In this document: positions 20,860-31,296 of the stretch, in pieces
Position numbering within the stretch: position 1 is the first letter of the stretch
Layout: each line of letters opens with the position of its first letter
Source: Rheum nobile
Taxonomy: Eukaryota > Streptophyta > Magnoliopsida > Caryophyllales > Polygonaceae
Length of the DNA: 64,000 nt
Direction of reading: 5' to 3'
NCBI GenBank assembly: GCA_027886185.1
Contig: WOAB01000893.1
Location: 2,914,001 to 2,978,000, forward strand
Notes under the pieces: model-generated
The model's database searches: none
Told to the model about the DNA's origin: nothing
The model's input: the letters and a program-made list of their open reading frames with translations, nothing else
Program-made: the position numbers and the translations under genes

Positions 20860-22310
20860 ACCCTTACTATTGAACGCACGAGAAACTATCAAAATTTAGA
20901 ATAACAGCAGCATAGAGCATATGAATTAACCAGGATACATACAACACCGATGTTTCATAGCATTTAGCACATAATAAATTCTCTTTCATAATAAACTAGT
21001 CTAACTAGTCCTAGAATATCATGTTTGCTACACAAGATAAGGGATTTCAACTCGAAATATCTAAACCCTAGCAATAGACAATTACTAATATCAACTAGGT
21101 GATCAATCCAGTCAAATCAATAAGAATCAATAAGAATAAGCTCAAGAGAAAAGATATAATCCAAAGGAATAGGAAATAGAGTTATAACCTCACAATCATG
21201 AATCAAATGAAGGCTTCAATTGTCGGACTAAGCAAATGGTGCTTAGTTCTTCATAGTCTTGAAACAATAAAACTCAAAGGAAAAAACTGCTGAATGGAAA
21301 CAACGATCCGAATGTAAAACTTGATAATGAACGATGAAAGGAAAACTAGGTTAAATAACCTAACAAAACTAAGACTAAAGATAACAAGTCTCATCTAAAA
21401 GGAAATAGGATAAACGGACATAAAAGAAAATAAAAGAAAAAGAAAATAATTAAAAGGAAAAATGACTCTAAATAATATCAACCATCACATTTGAACCAAA
21501 AATAATACGAACTTTAAAAATTATAAAAATGTACCTAAACTATGACAATATAAACAAAAAATGATATGAACATATTTTTTCCAGTGAATTTTGTAATGAG
21601 TATGCTGAGATGGAGCCGAAAATGTAATTTGTCAAAAAAAATTACACTTTATTTGTATTACAATGAAAGGTTTGTTTAAAAAGTGATATGTCAAAAAATA
21701 TTACTGATTTTCTTTTGTTCGTGTTGCTGTAAGATGCGAATTACTGATATTGGTTTGTATATTTTTCTTTTATTTTTTAGTATATAAATGAGGTGTAATT
21801 TGATGTGTTAAACGAAAATATGATAACTCATTTTTCCGGCTCCACATCAGCAATCCCGCCGGAAAAGATTTTCATACCATTTTTTTTAATATTGACATAG
21901 TTTGGGTATGTTTTTACAATTTTTAAAGTTCGTATTATTTTTGGTTGAAGGCTGATAGTTGGTATTATTTTGAGTCATTTTTCCTAATTAAACTAAAACG
22001 GATCTTCAGAAAATCCTCGCCGCGCGCCTGACACAGATTTCCGCAACCGCGGAAGAATTTCCGCGATCGCGGAAAATACAATCTGACTCTTCTCGCTCTT
22101 GAATTAACCGCGGGCAACTTCCGCGACCAACTGCGCCCGCGACTGCTCATCCGCGATCGCGGATGCCTTTTCCGCACCCGCGGAAACTGCTCCTGTAACC
22201 CGCTTGGTTCTACTCTTCGTCTTCTTGGCCATGGCTCGTGATCTTCTTTCGTGGTCTCCTCTCCATCTTCAATAAGTCTTCGTTTAGCTTCTCCAAACCA
22301 CAAAAGTCAC
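20860..22310 (-). repeat. Athila-like LTR relic, interrupted
   Basis: Runs parallel to the LTRs of the element at 41301-48183: shared ordered phrases include AATCAATAAGA, ACTCACAA/CCTCACAA, GAAGGCTTCAA, TTTAGTTCT/CTTAGTTCT and CTAGGTTAAA. It is strongly diverged. A MITE (21456-21984) is inserted in it. The part beyond the MITE (22030-22190) carries four CCGC-N4-GCGG dyads, the same kind of motif as the intact LTRs have at 42235-42294. Confidence 0.6.
21456..21984. mobile_element. MULE-like MITE with ~95-bp inverted ends
   Basis: Both ends begin GGAAAAATGACTC and stay similar for ~95 bases through AAAAATAATACGAACTTTAA. Flanks TAATTAAAA (21447-21455) and TAATTAAAC (21985-21993) agree in 8 of 9 positions, consistent with a 9-bp duplication. 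529 bp, non-coding. Confidence 0.82.
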
Positions 22311-23072
22311 ACTTCTTCTCCTCAACTACAATCTCTACACTTGTACTCTAAACATCTCCAAATGGTACCCAAAACACCGGTAATAACTCTTAGTTAAACC
22401 CTACAAAGTAGCGCTGATCACCCTCCATTAAAGCTTGAATGGGTAAGTAAACTCTCCTAAAAAACAATCGATTTTTCCCCTCTGTATACGTGAAGTTCAA
22501 AAACCTTCTTTATTTGTAGGTACGAAAGTAGTGTATGTGAAGTTCATCAGTGGTGAAGAATGGAAACAACAAGGAAAAAGGTGGTTGTATGAGGGTGATA
22601 GAACAGTGAAAGCCATGTTGCTTTTCCCTGACATGGACTTGGCTACACTGCACAACAAATGGACTGAGAAGAATCCATTTGATGAAGAGAATTTGTTTGT
22701 GCAATACGTTTATCAAAATAAACCAGAACTTCCACCGATCATTATAAATGATGACGACGATCTTGATGCGTTCAAGTTCTTGAACAATTGTGGAGAAAAT
22801 TCATCATAGTGGAATATTGAGATGTACACCAACCTTTTAAAGAAGGAAGAGATTCGAAGTGAAAGGGTTGAACATCGTACTCTTTCTTCTCCAACAGCTC
22901 CACCACCAACTCAGAGCCAAGACAATATAGAATTTTTCAGGTCGTTTTTTGCACAAGACAGAGCACCCGACACTAACGTCAGGTCAGTTGATGAAATTAT
23001 TGAAGCTGACAACGAAGAAGAGTTAAGGAGATTAAAAAGGGATGAAGTGAGGGGGAAAGACAAGAGAAAGTA

Positions 23073-23194
23073 TCCCATGATACTGGAAGACATTATATCA
23101 TTGAGCAGCGATGATGAGGACATTGAAGCTGCTACATCAAGAAACAAAGGAAAGGAAAAAATGACTGATTATGCCAATAGTGGAGATTCTTTGG
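23073..23194 (+). repeat. Inverted duplication inside the MULE transposase, left arm
   Basis: 122 bases that recur reverse-complemented at 23300-23421 with one mismatch (ATGACTGATT versus ATGACCGATT). This arm is the original coding orientation (YPMILEDIISLSSDDEDIEA). Confidence 0.97.
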
Positions 23195-23299
23195 AGGATG
23201 AAATAGGAGATGGTTTTGATTACGGGGGTTGTTATCAATCAGGTGATGATGATCGTGTTGATGGTGGTGATGGTTTAGGGTATTGATGAGGAATCATCC

Positions 23300-23421
23300 C
23301 CAAAGAATCTCCACTATTGGCATAATCGGTCATTTTTTCCTTTCCTTTGTTTCTTGATGTAGCAGCTTCAATGTCCTCATCATCGCTGCTCAATGATATA
23401 ATGTCTTCCAGTATCATGGGA
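23300..23421 (-). repeat. Inverted duplication inside the MULE transposase, right arm
   Basis: Reverse-complement copy of 23073-23194, separated by 105 bases. It replaces the sequence that should precede the DNA-binding domain, so it disrupts the frame as well as creating a strong hairpin. Confidence 0.97.
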
Positions 23422-25358
23422 CAAAGCTGCACTATTTTCCCTAGCAATGGAAAATTGCTATGAGATGCGTGTGAAGAGGTCCAACAAGTCCAATTATGAT
23501 GTTGAGTGTGTTGACGACAAATGCACCTTCGTTTGTCGTGGCTCATTGTATCGAAAAACATCCTTGTTTATGGTGCGACAATATGTTGCGGATCATACCT
23601 GTGGCATGAGAGTAAACCACAATCATCACAAAGGAGCAACTTCTCGGCTGATTGCCGAGAAAGTACTTCACAAGTATGTTTTTCTTGCATTTGAACAGTT
23701 TTTGTTATCAAAGGCCAATATGAATGCATTTATAGATTCACTTCGTGACATCTCAGAATTTTAAACGGCCGTAAAGGCCTCAGTGCTTCAGAAATTCAGG
23801 ATTTCATGTTAGAGCATGGGATAAGGACAAGCTACTACAAAGCCAATCGAGCGCGACTCTTGGCCCATGACATGGCACATGGTACAACTGAGGATAGCTA
23901 CAAGGCAATGTACTCTTACATGCACATGTTAGAGAAATATAATCCGCGAACATACACGAGAATAGTCAGAGATGCTGACCAACGCTTCAAGTATGTCTTC
24001 TGGACTTTAGGTCCATGGATAAGGGCAGCGCCACATCTGAAAAAGGTCAGTCTTCAGTCTCATTGTTGTCACCGTCAGGACGTATAGTTACTTTGTCAAG
24101 TCAAACGCCTATATGACTGCATGTGTGACAAACAAAACAAGAATCATAAGTCAGTCCATATAATGTTGTTTTCAAAGCTTAACATCCTATTGTCAGGGCA
24201 ACTTATGAGAACATAGTTTTGCGTGTGTAGGTAATATCACTTGACGGCACTCACCTGACAGCCATGTTCAAGGGGATACTTCTCCTGGCTACGGCACAAG
24301 ATGGAAACAGCCAAATATATCCACTTGTTGTTGCCGTTGTTAACAGTGAGAACGATTATGCATGGTCATTTTTCTTCAGTGAATTGAGGGTTGTTGTTCC
24401 TGATCATCTTGAGTTGTATTTCGTGTCTGACCGTCATGTTAGCATTGGGAAGGGTCTGAGAAATAGCTATCATTTTGCCAAGCATGGATATTGCATATAT
24501 CACATATACCAAAACTTCAAGAGGAAGTTTGGCAGGCAAGACCTCTTCGGCATATTCAAAAAAGCTGCTCAGGCTTATACAGTAGCTGAGTTTAATCATC
24601 AGTTTGCTCAAATAACAGCTGTATCTCCAAAGATTGGTCAATATCTAAAAGAAGCTGGAGTTAAAAACTGGGCGAGGGCGCATTTGCATGGGAATAGGTT
24701 TAACATCATGACAAGCAACAACGCCGAGTGTCTTAATGGCATGTGGAAAACACAGCGTCAGTGGCCTATTCTTGCTCTGTTTGATGCGATTCTTGAGACC
24801 ATTTCTAAATGGTTTTGTGAAATAAGGGAAACGGCTTCAAAATGGGACCAATATTTGTCACCCTCTGTGTACACGCTGGTAGAAGTGAACTACATAAGGT
24901 CAGCTAAGATGAGTGTTCGAAGACTTAGCTAGTTTGAAGCAGAGGTCATACAAGGAACTATCAGATACTCGGCGAACCTTAATGCTCGTACATGTGATTG
25001 TAACATGTTCCAGATTGATAAAGTTCCATGTGCTCATGCCATAGCGGTTGCAAGTGCTAGGGGAGTGCGACTCACTGATCTCGTCCATCCCATGTTCAAG
25101 AACGACTGCGTGAGAGAAGTCTACAAGGAAACTGTGAATATTGTTCCTCCCACAGGCCGATGGTCAGTTCTTGAAGCTGTGTCATCCATCAGATGCTATG
25201 CACCAAAAGTAAAACGTCCTCCTGGAAGGCCACATATTAACCGATACAGGGCGACGTGGGAGAGGAACTATTCTAGGAAGAGGCGGTGTTCTTATTGCGG
25301 CAACGAAGGCCACAATAAGCAGTACTGTAGGAGGAGAAGGACTGACGAAGGATTATAG

Positions 25359-26303
25359 GAAGAGAATGGGTTAGTGTTTTTTTGTTTAGAATTGTCACCA
25401 TGTTGGTGTTTTTTGGGCGTTTATGCTGGTAAACGTGGTCGCGTAAATATTGAGTCAGTTGTTGTTGGGTGCTTGAAAAGATGTATGGTTTAAGTCTCTA
25501 TATTCTTAAACCACACCTCTTTTTGTGGGGGTTTCCCTTTTTGGCTGGGATATAAACTTGATAAATTCAATCTTTGATTAAGAGTTGATTACTTCTTATC
25601 TTTGTAAAATTCACAAGAACAAACTGTAAAACTCTAGGACACCCTGTAAAACAACGTATATGTCCTGACATGATCATTTGCATGACGAAAACCTAATACA
25701 TAAACACGACCTGTAACTGTAAAACTCCAGGACGCCCTGTAAAACTACGTATATGTCCTGACATGATCATCTGCGCGGAGAACATATCACTATAAAAGTA
25801 AAACACGCCATGTAAACCTTCAATACGTCCTGACAACCTACATCTAAAAACTTAATACATAAACACAATCATCTGCGAAACCATTTGAGTTAATAGGATT
25901 TGAACCTTAGTCTATAAACTTAATACATAAACACAATATCTGCGAAGTCTATAATTCTTCATATGAACCCTATAATGTTTTGAATCATGTTTTTAAAACA
26001 CAATCATCTACGGTTTGTCCTGACATTGTGCTCATGTTCTCTGCAAACGTTGTATTTGTCCTGAAAACGCTTGCATATGATCAAAAATCATAAACGCATC
26101 CCCACACATACTCAGAGATTACATTGTTATGAAAACATTATCCAAAGATTACATTGTTCAACTTTACAAAAACATGCCCTTGACAAGGCATTCCCACACA
26201 CAAAACAAAAAAACTAGCATCGCAAAGTTCATACAAAAGGAGGGAAGATTAAAAACGCACCCATCAAGCTAGATAGCGCGCCATCAGATCTCCCCTTAAG
26301 AAC
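25359..26303. repeat. MULE non-coding region with recurring GTCCTGACA motif
   Basis: No coding sequence. Two direct copies of a ~55-base unit lie at about 25626-25680 and 25716-25775 (both include CTGTAAAACT and GTATATGTCCTGACATGATC). The core TGTCCTGA(C/A)A recurs through this stretch and again at 27880-28090. A hairpin-prone T-rich stretch follows the transposase stop. Confidence 0.7.
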
Positions 26304-26704
26304 TCAGCATGCTCCAACACCCTTTTTTATGTTGATTTCATTGAAGACGGTGTCCCATTCAATCTGCCAAAAAAACAAAGCATCTTAGGCACGTCACTTG
26401 CACATAGGAAGAAAATATACAAGAAAACCCTTACCAGTCTGAACCTAAGCTTTATCCGGATCAGTTCTTCTTCGGTCTGAGCACCTGCTGGATTCAACGC
26501 AGCAAGCTCCCGCCTCAGGCGGACCAAATCCTTAATCAAAGCATCCAACTCCAAATCTCTCGCGACAATGTCGCGAGAGTAGCTCTCAAATACATCCTCG
26601 CTCATCATCCGCCCTCCAAGATGATCCACAACATCCCGTGCAGCTTGCAGAAGGTCATATACATCAGCGTACACGCCAGTGACAAATTGATGTTCTGCGG
26701 CCAT
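26304..26704 (-). CDS. Small spliced MULE-associated gene, unknown function
   Basis: Exon 1 (26704-26435, 90 codons, from MAAEHQFVTGVYADVYDLLQ) ends at CTG|GTAAGG. A 71-bp intron with a T-rich tract and GGCAG acceptor joins in phase to exon 2 (26363-26304, IEWDTVFNEINIKKG). One base before its end a frame slip would instead give VLEHAEFLRGDLMARYLA, stopping at 26264. This looks like the older ending, so a 1-base indel is possible. The product is about 110-120 residues, soluble and helical, with a probable coiled coil (ARDLELDALIKDLVRLRREL). I do not recognise the family. It converges with the MULE transposase, as mudrB does with mudrA in MuDR. That comparison is layout only, not homology. Confidence 0.6.
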
Positions 26705-26711
26705 GGCTTTA

Positions 26712-27770
26712 GAATATAGAGTTTGTAGAGAAGATTTGGGAAAGTGGGAGTATTTGAAGAACCAAGAGAGGGTGGAAGTATTTGAAGAAACTTGGTAGAG
26801 AAGATTTGGGAAAGTAAGGGTCTTTCAGGGAAAATTAAGAAGGGTCAAATCGGATATGCATTGGATAGGAACTCACTTATTTCAATATAACCTGATAAAC
26901 CTGAATACGTACTGTAAAAAGCTAAATATGGCCTGAGAAACTGGAATAAGACAAAAACTATATATGTTGTTATTGCTCTGACTTCAATTAACCGGGCGCG
27001 AGTGAGACAAACTATAAGCCCTGAAAAACTATATATCTTAGAAACATAACAAGCATTAAAAGTCAGTCCGTATATGGTTGTTTGCAAAGCTTGTAACTAC
27101 GTTATCAGGGCAAATATTGAGTCTGTAGAGAAGCAAGAGAGAGCGTGGGAGTATTTGAAGAACTTTGCTAGAGAGCCTGAGAGTATTTTAAGAACCTTGC
27201 TAGAGAGCCTGAGAGTATTTTAAGAACCTTGGTAGAGAGTAAGGGTCTTTCAAGGAAAATTAAGAGGGGTCAAATCGGATATGCATTGGAAAGGAACTCC
27301 CTTATTTCAATATAACCTGACAACCCTGAATACGTACTGTAAAAAGCTAAATATGGCCTGAGAAACTGGAATAAGGAAAAAACTATATATGTTGTTATTG
27401 CTCTGACTTCAATTAACAGGACGCGAGTGAGACAAACTATAAGCCCTGAAAAACTTTATATCTTAGAAACAGAACAAGCATTAAAAGTCAGTCCGTATAT
27501 GGTTGTTTGCAAAGCATATAACTACGTTGTCAGGGCAAATTATGAGTCTGTAGAGAAGCAAGAGACAGCGTGCGAGTATTTGAAGAACGTTGCTAGAGAG
27601 CCTGGGAGTATTTTAAGAACCTTGCTAGAGAGTCTGAGAGTATTTTAAGAACCTTGGTAGAGAGTAAGGGTCTTTCAGGGAAAATTAAGAGGGGTCAAAT
27701 CGGATATGCATTGGAAAGGAACTCACTTATTTCAATATAACTTGACAAACCTGAATACGTATTGTAAAAG
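26712..27770. repeat. 425-bp tandem array (about 2.4 copies)
   Basis: The landmark GGGTCAAATCGGATATGCA occurs at 26842, 27267 and 27692, exactly 425 bases apart both times. Each unit also contains GTCTGTAGAGAAG, GAGTATTTGAAGAAC and AAAGTCAGTCCGTATATGG. The array starts directly upstream of the minus-strand gene at 26704, so its promoter region is what is repeated. Short secondary repeats (GAGAGTATTTTAAGAACCTT) occur within units. Confidence 0.95.
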
Positions 27771-28256
27771 ACTATATATTAGGAGATATGTTGTTATTTC
27801 TCTGACTTCAATTAAGTGTATGAAGTAATAAGTATTTACAAATTCGATTTTTTTATGTTAGGGTGATTTGTTCCGCATATATGTTGTTATTGCTCTGATA
27901 TATTAGAAGATGTGTCCTGAAAAAGTTACATTTATCCTGAACAAGCATGTTGACATATTCGATAATGTTTTTGCTCTGAAATGTTAATGCCTTTGCCTTG
28001 AACATCAGTTTCTGAATTATGAAAACGTTATATTTGTCCTGAAAACGCATGAACCTTATTATGAAAATGTTAATGCCTTTGCCCTGGACAAATGATCTTA
28101 TTTATTATCAGTCCAAAACAACACATAAGCTTTATCATTTCCAAGTAGACACCCAAACACATAAGAAACAACATGAAAAATACTAAGAAACACCATTAAA
28201 ACTACATCCCCACGGTCCTTTCCACGGCCACGCAAATAACAGCATCCCCACGGCCA

Positions 28257-28616
28257 TCAATGGGGCAGCACAACATCGGCTTGATCACGAACCACGTACA
28301 CTTTCACTCCGGCTACCTTCTCGCCGAGGCAGACGAGATCCGTAACGTCGTCATTTGTCTGCAGCGGTTGAAGGTATCGCTGCCAGGACTCTGGGATCTG
28401 TTCAAAAAAAATTGACTTTGTACCGGCATACCTCGACATGCTGCTGATCATCCCATGGAGGGACCAAATTTCCATCTTGTTTTTCGGCACCTTGAGGAGT
28501 CTAGTGCTCCCCCCTGTGTAGACATGGGTAGTTAACAAGGCCATATCGCCGATGGTGGGGGATAATTCCCCATCCCAATATACCTGCAGGAAGACCTTAA
28601 TGAACGAGTCAGTCAT
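28257..28616 (-). pseudogene. MULE transposase N-terminus-like fragment
   Basis: 120 codons from MTDSFIKVFLQVYWDGELS. The VYWDGE start and the following beta-rich segment resemble the PB1-like N-terminal region of many plant MULE transposases. No DNA-binding or catalytic domain follows on this strand. Assignment is by motif resemblance and context only. Confidence 0.45.
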
Positions 28617-29232
28617 GTTGCGAAACAGTTTTTGGAGTTTGAGGGTGTATTAATTATGTGCATAATCGCACTTATCTTATATAATTCCAAAACGTACATT
28701 TACGTTACAAGCTTTTAAGATATATCATCTCATCACGAGAGATATTGGAGGGAATAAATTCCGATTATCGGCACCAGCTGTGTGCACCTACCCTGAGTAA
28801 GGGTACAGTCATGACCAGGGAAAGTAATAGGGCACAATCCTCCTAATACCAGTTATAAAGAAACGACTAGACCTCGCGAGGTACATAGCGTTCCTACGAA
28901 TAATCGTTCTAACTAAATAGTTAAAACCACAAAATAATCCACACCAGTACCATCATGGTAATAACAGATATAATAGAGTTGTTTCTAGCAGTATATACAA
29001 CCTATTATAATATCACATTTTAAATCATCCATTTATAAAACTGTTCCCAAACGAAAACAACAATCATCCTAATTTAATTAACAATTAAAGGCAATTGATA
29101 ATTAACGGAAACATGGAATGATAAGCAAGAGCGAACCGCCACTTGCCTTGATCGATACGAACGAACGATGTAGGGTTTCTGGGTCCGGAAACTGGAATCT
29201 GGAATCGGGTTACGGATTCCTACGACGACAAC

Positions 29233-30145
29233 TAGACCTGTACAAGTCCGGGCTAGCCCGATCGACCCGGACCGCCCGCCCGATATAAAAACTGGGTCTG
29301 GACAGTTATGTTGGTTCGGTCGGGCTGGGCCATCCTGGCCCGATACAGTAATGGGCCGGGCATGGACACATCTCTAGGCCCGGCCCGGTACCCGTTATTG
29401 TTCATATAACTAATATTTATTTTAAAAAATTCAACTAACCCTAATTTTTATTCTACACAGTCACTTTTCATTTCCTGATTCTCGCCGCCTCCCCTATTTT
29501 TCCATCTGCCTCTCTTTTTTTCGACCTCCTCCAATCCTCCATCCTCCTCATTCCTCCCTCCAACTCCATCCTCCTCGGTCCTCCCTCCATCTCCAGCAAT
29601 AGGCACCGAGCCACTGCAACCAGTCGCCAACCCTCGCCAGCGGCAGCCACCGAGCCCTCCACCTGGTTCGCGACCGAGCTCTCTCCCTCGCCAGCGACCG
29701 ACCTATTTGCACCTGTAACTTGGAGAACGGATTGAATGTTGGAATCGTAGCTGTATTCCTGATTTGATGAATTGGGAGGCTGTAATTCAATTTTTCAAAA
29801 AATTAAAAAACAAAAAAATTCCCTCTTGTGTGGTGTTAAGGGAGGGATTCGATTGTTTTTTGTATTTAGTTTGATTTTTTTGTTTCGTGAGTCTTAGTTT
29901 TGAGGTTTTAATATGTTGTTGGAGATACGTACTATTAGCTTCCTGCTGAATCTGGAGGATGTGTAAATATGTGTACCAAAAATGCAGAAATATGAAACGG
30001 GCCTGTCGGGTAACTCGGCCCGGTTGACCGGACGGGCTTGGACAAAAAAACCAACCCAATTAGACCGGGCGGACTTAGCCCGGCCCGGTCAACCGGGCAA
30101 AAAAATACAAAAAATCCGGCCCGGACCCGGACATGTACATGTCTA
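29233..30145. mobile_element. Non-autonomous hAT element, 913 bp
   Basis: Ends are inverted (left TAGACCTGTACAAGTCCGGG; right, reverse-complemented, TAGACATGTACATGTCCGGG) and flanked by the identical 8-mer ACGACAAC (29225-29232, 30146-30153), the hAT target length. Subterminal regions are packed with GGCCCGG/CCGGGCC motifs. The middle has a pyrimidine-rich, CTCC-repeat stretch (29480-29700) with no credible coding sequence. Confidence 0.93.
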
Positions 30146-30455
30146 ACGACAACGAACCCACGACGAAACCCTAGGTTAGATTCGATACGAATAATAATAC
30201 GAATCTAAAGAAACAAAAGGAAATGAAAGAAACGAGGGTCTCATCCGTGACCGGCTCGTCCAAAGCCACGATCGCGTTTGCTAAGGCAAACCGCGGTCGC
30301 GGTTGCGGATTTCTGGGCACCATTCGCGGTGTTCATGTCCGCGATAGCGGATCCTCCTCAGACAAACCCTAAATCGAACCACGCTCACCGACGACGACGG
30401 CGACAATGGCTCGGACGAGGGGCTTCGAGTACTACCACCATAAGACCTCCAAAGC

Positions 30456-30618
30456 TGTAATACCCCACCACATTGGGCCGGCCCATCACAGGGCTGCAGT
30501 CCATACACCCCAACCCTTCCTTGATAGCTCCACCTAATTAATAGGCAGCCATCTCCAAGAGGTTATTCGTGAGTCTCGAGTTCTGTGATGGGCCGGCCCA
30601 ATGTGGTGGGGTATTACA
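30456..30618. mobile_element. Fold-back element FB1 (163 bp)
   Basis: 35-base arms at 30456-30490 and 30584-30618, starting TGTAATACCCCACCACATTG, are perfect reverse complements. The middle holds one arm's inner part only (AGAGGTTATTCGTG), so this is a deleted relative of FB3 at 30992. Confidence 0.92.
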
Positions 30619-30659
30619 AAAAAATACACTTTGAATGAGAGGGGCTCCGACCTTATCGG

Positions 30660-30915
30660 CCAGCCATTGTTCTATCCATGGGCCGCAGCCCATGTACCCC
30701 AACCAAATCCCCATGACTGGGAGGTTGTTGGTGAGAGTCGAACACGCGACCTCTCCACCCTTTATCAAGCCTCCGAAGAGCGCCTTGATATCAATTGCGA
30801 TGCAGCACAATTGGTATCAAGGTGCTTAGGCGCTTGATAAAGGGTGGAGAGGTCGCGTGTTCGACTCTCACCAACAACCTACCCATTTGGGGGGAAGGGT
30901 TGGGGTACACGGCCT
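30660..30915. mobile_element. Fold-back element FB2 with tRNA-like centre
   Basis: Inner arms 30722-30770 and 30832-30880 are 49 bases and perfectly complementary (AGGTTGTTGGTGAGAGTCG...). Outer parts (ATGTACCCCAACC) pair imperfectly. The 61-base loop includes GCAGCACAATTGGTATCAA, resembling a Pol III A box, and the right arm holds a B-box-like GGTCGCGTGTTCGACTC. Confidence 0.88.
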
Positions 30916-30991
30916 GTTAAGGATGGCAGTGCCGGGGTGTCTGGCAGGCCCGTAGTCGGCAAGGTCAGGCACCAACATAAAGTTACTTTTT

Positions 30992-31296
30992 TGTAATACC
31001 CACACCACATTGGGCCGGCCCATCACAAGGCTACAGTCCATACACCCCAACCCATCCTTGGTAGCTCCTCCTAATTAATTAGGAAGCTATTTCCAAGAGG
31101 TTGTTCGTGGTGCAGCACAATTGGTAACAAGAGGGCGTTGGACTTCTTGTTAAAGCGGGAGGTCTCGAGTTCGAGCCTCACGAACAACCTCTTGGAAATA
31201 GCTTCCTAATTAATTAGGAGGAGCTACCAAGGATGGGTTGGGGTGTATGGGCTGCAGCCTTGTGATGGGCCGGCCCAATGTGGTGTGGGTATTACA
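30992..31296. mobile_element. Fold-back element FB3, 118-bp arms
   Basis: Arms 30992-31109 and 31179-31296 are reverse complements with two mismatches. They start TGTAATACCCACACCAC and include GGGCCGGCCC and CTAATTAATTAG. The 69-base loop is tRNA-like. No coding sequence, no clear target duplication (flanks TTTTT and AAAGC). Confidence 0.95.
31110..31178 (+). other. tRNA-like loop of FB3 (SINE-head-like)
   Basis: Contains GCAGCACAATTGGTAACAAG, an A-box-like element, and 30-odd bases on GGTCTCGAGTTCGAGCC, close to the B-box consensus GGTTCGANNCC. In a tRNA fold the acceptor stem would be supplied by the element's own arms (GTTCGTG / CACGAAC). Not a functional tRNA gene: the anticodon arm is poor and no 5' acceptor strand exists inside the loop. 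Confidence 0.6.

Larger units (their letters stand above)
22439..25358 (+). pseudogene. MULE (Mutator-like) transposase, broken
   Basis: DDE-type transposase of MuDR-related elements. A tiny first exon (ATGG, 22439-22442) may splice over 22443-22519 to GTACGAAAG, giving MGTKVVYVKF, then an acidic N-terminal part. An in-frame TAG at 22807 interrupts it. After an inverted insertion, the MuDR DNA-binding domain follows (ENCYEMRVKRSNKSNYDVEC ... HTCGMRVNHNHH). A frameshift lies near 23764. An in-phase GT-AG intron (24046-24230) leads to the MULE catalytic domain (ISLDGTHLTAMFKGILL; YFVSDRHVSIGKGL). TAG at 24930 breaks it before the SWIM finger (CDCNMFQIDKVPCAHAI), and a CCHC knuckle (CSYCGNEGHNKQYC) ends it. 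Confidence 0.92.

Noticed and set aside
23235..23561. Minus-strand frame repeating the MULE acidic linker
   Set aside because: Product of the inverted duplication, not a separate gene.
29448..29790. Gly/Glu/Arg-rich minus-strand frames
   Set aside because: Translation of a CTCC-repeat tract within the hAT element, with no conserved start or domain.
31110..31178. Functional tRNA gene in the FB3 loop
   Set aside because: No proper acceptor or anticodon stem within the loop. Only Pol III box-like motifs remain.
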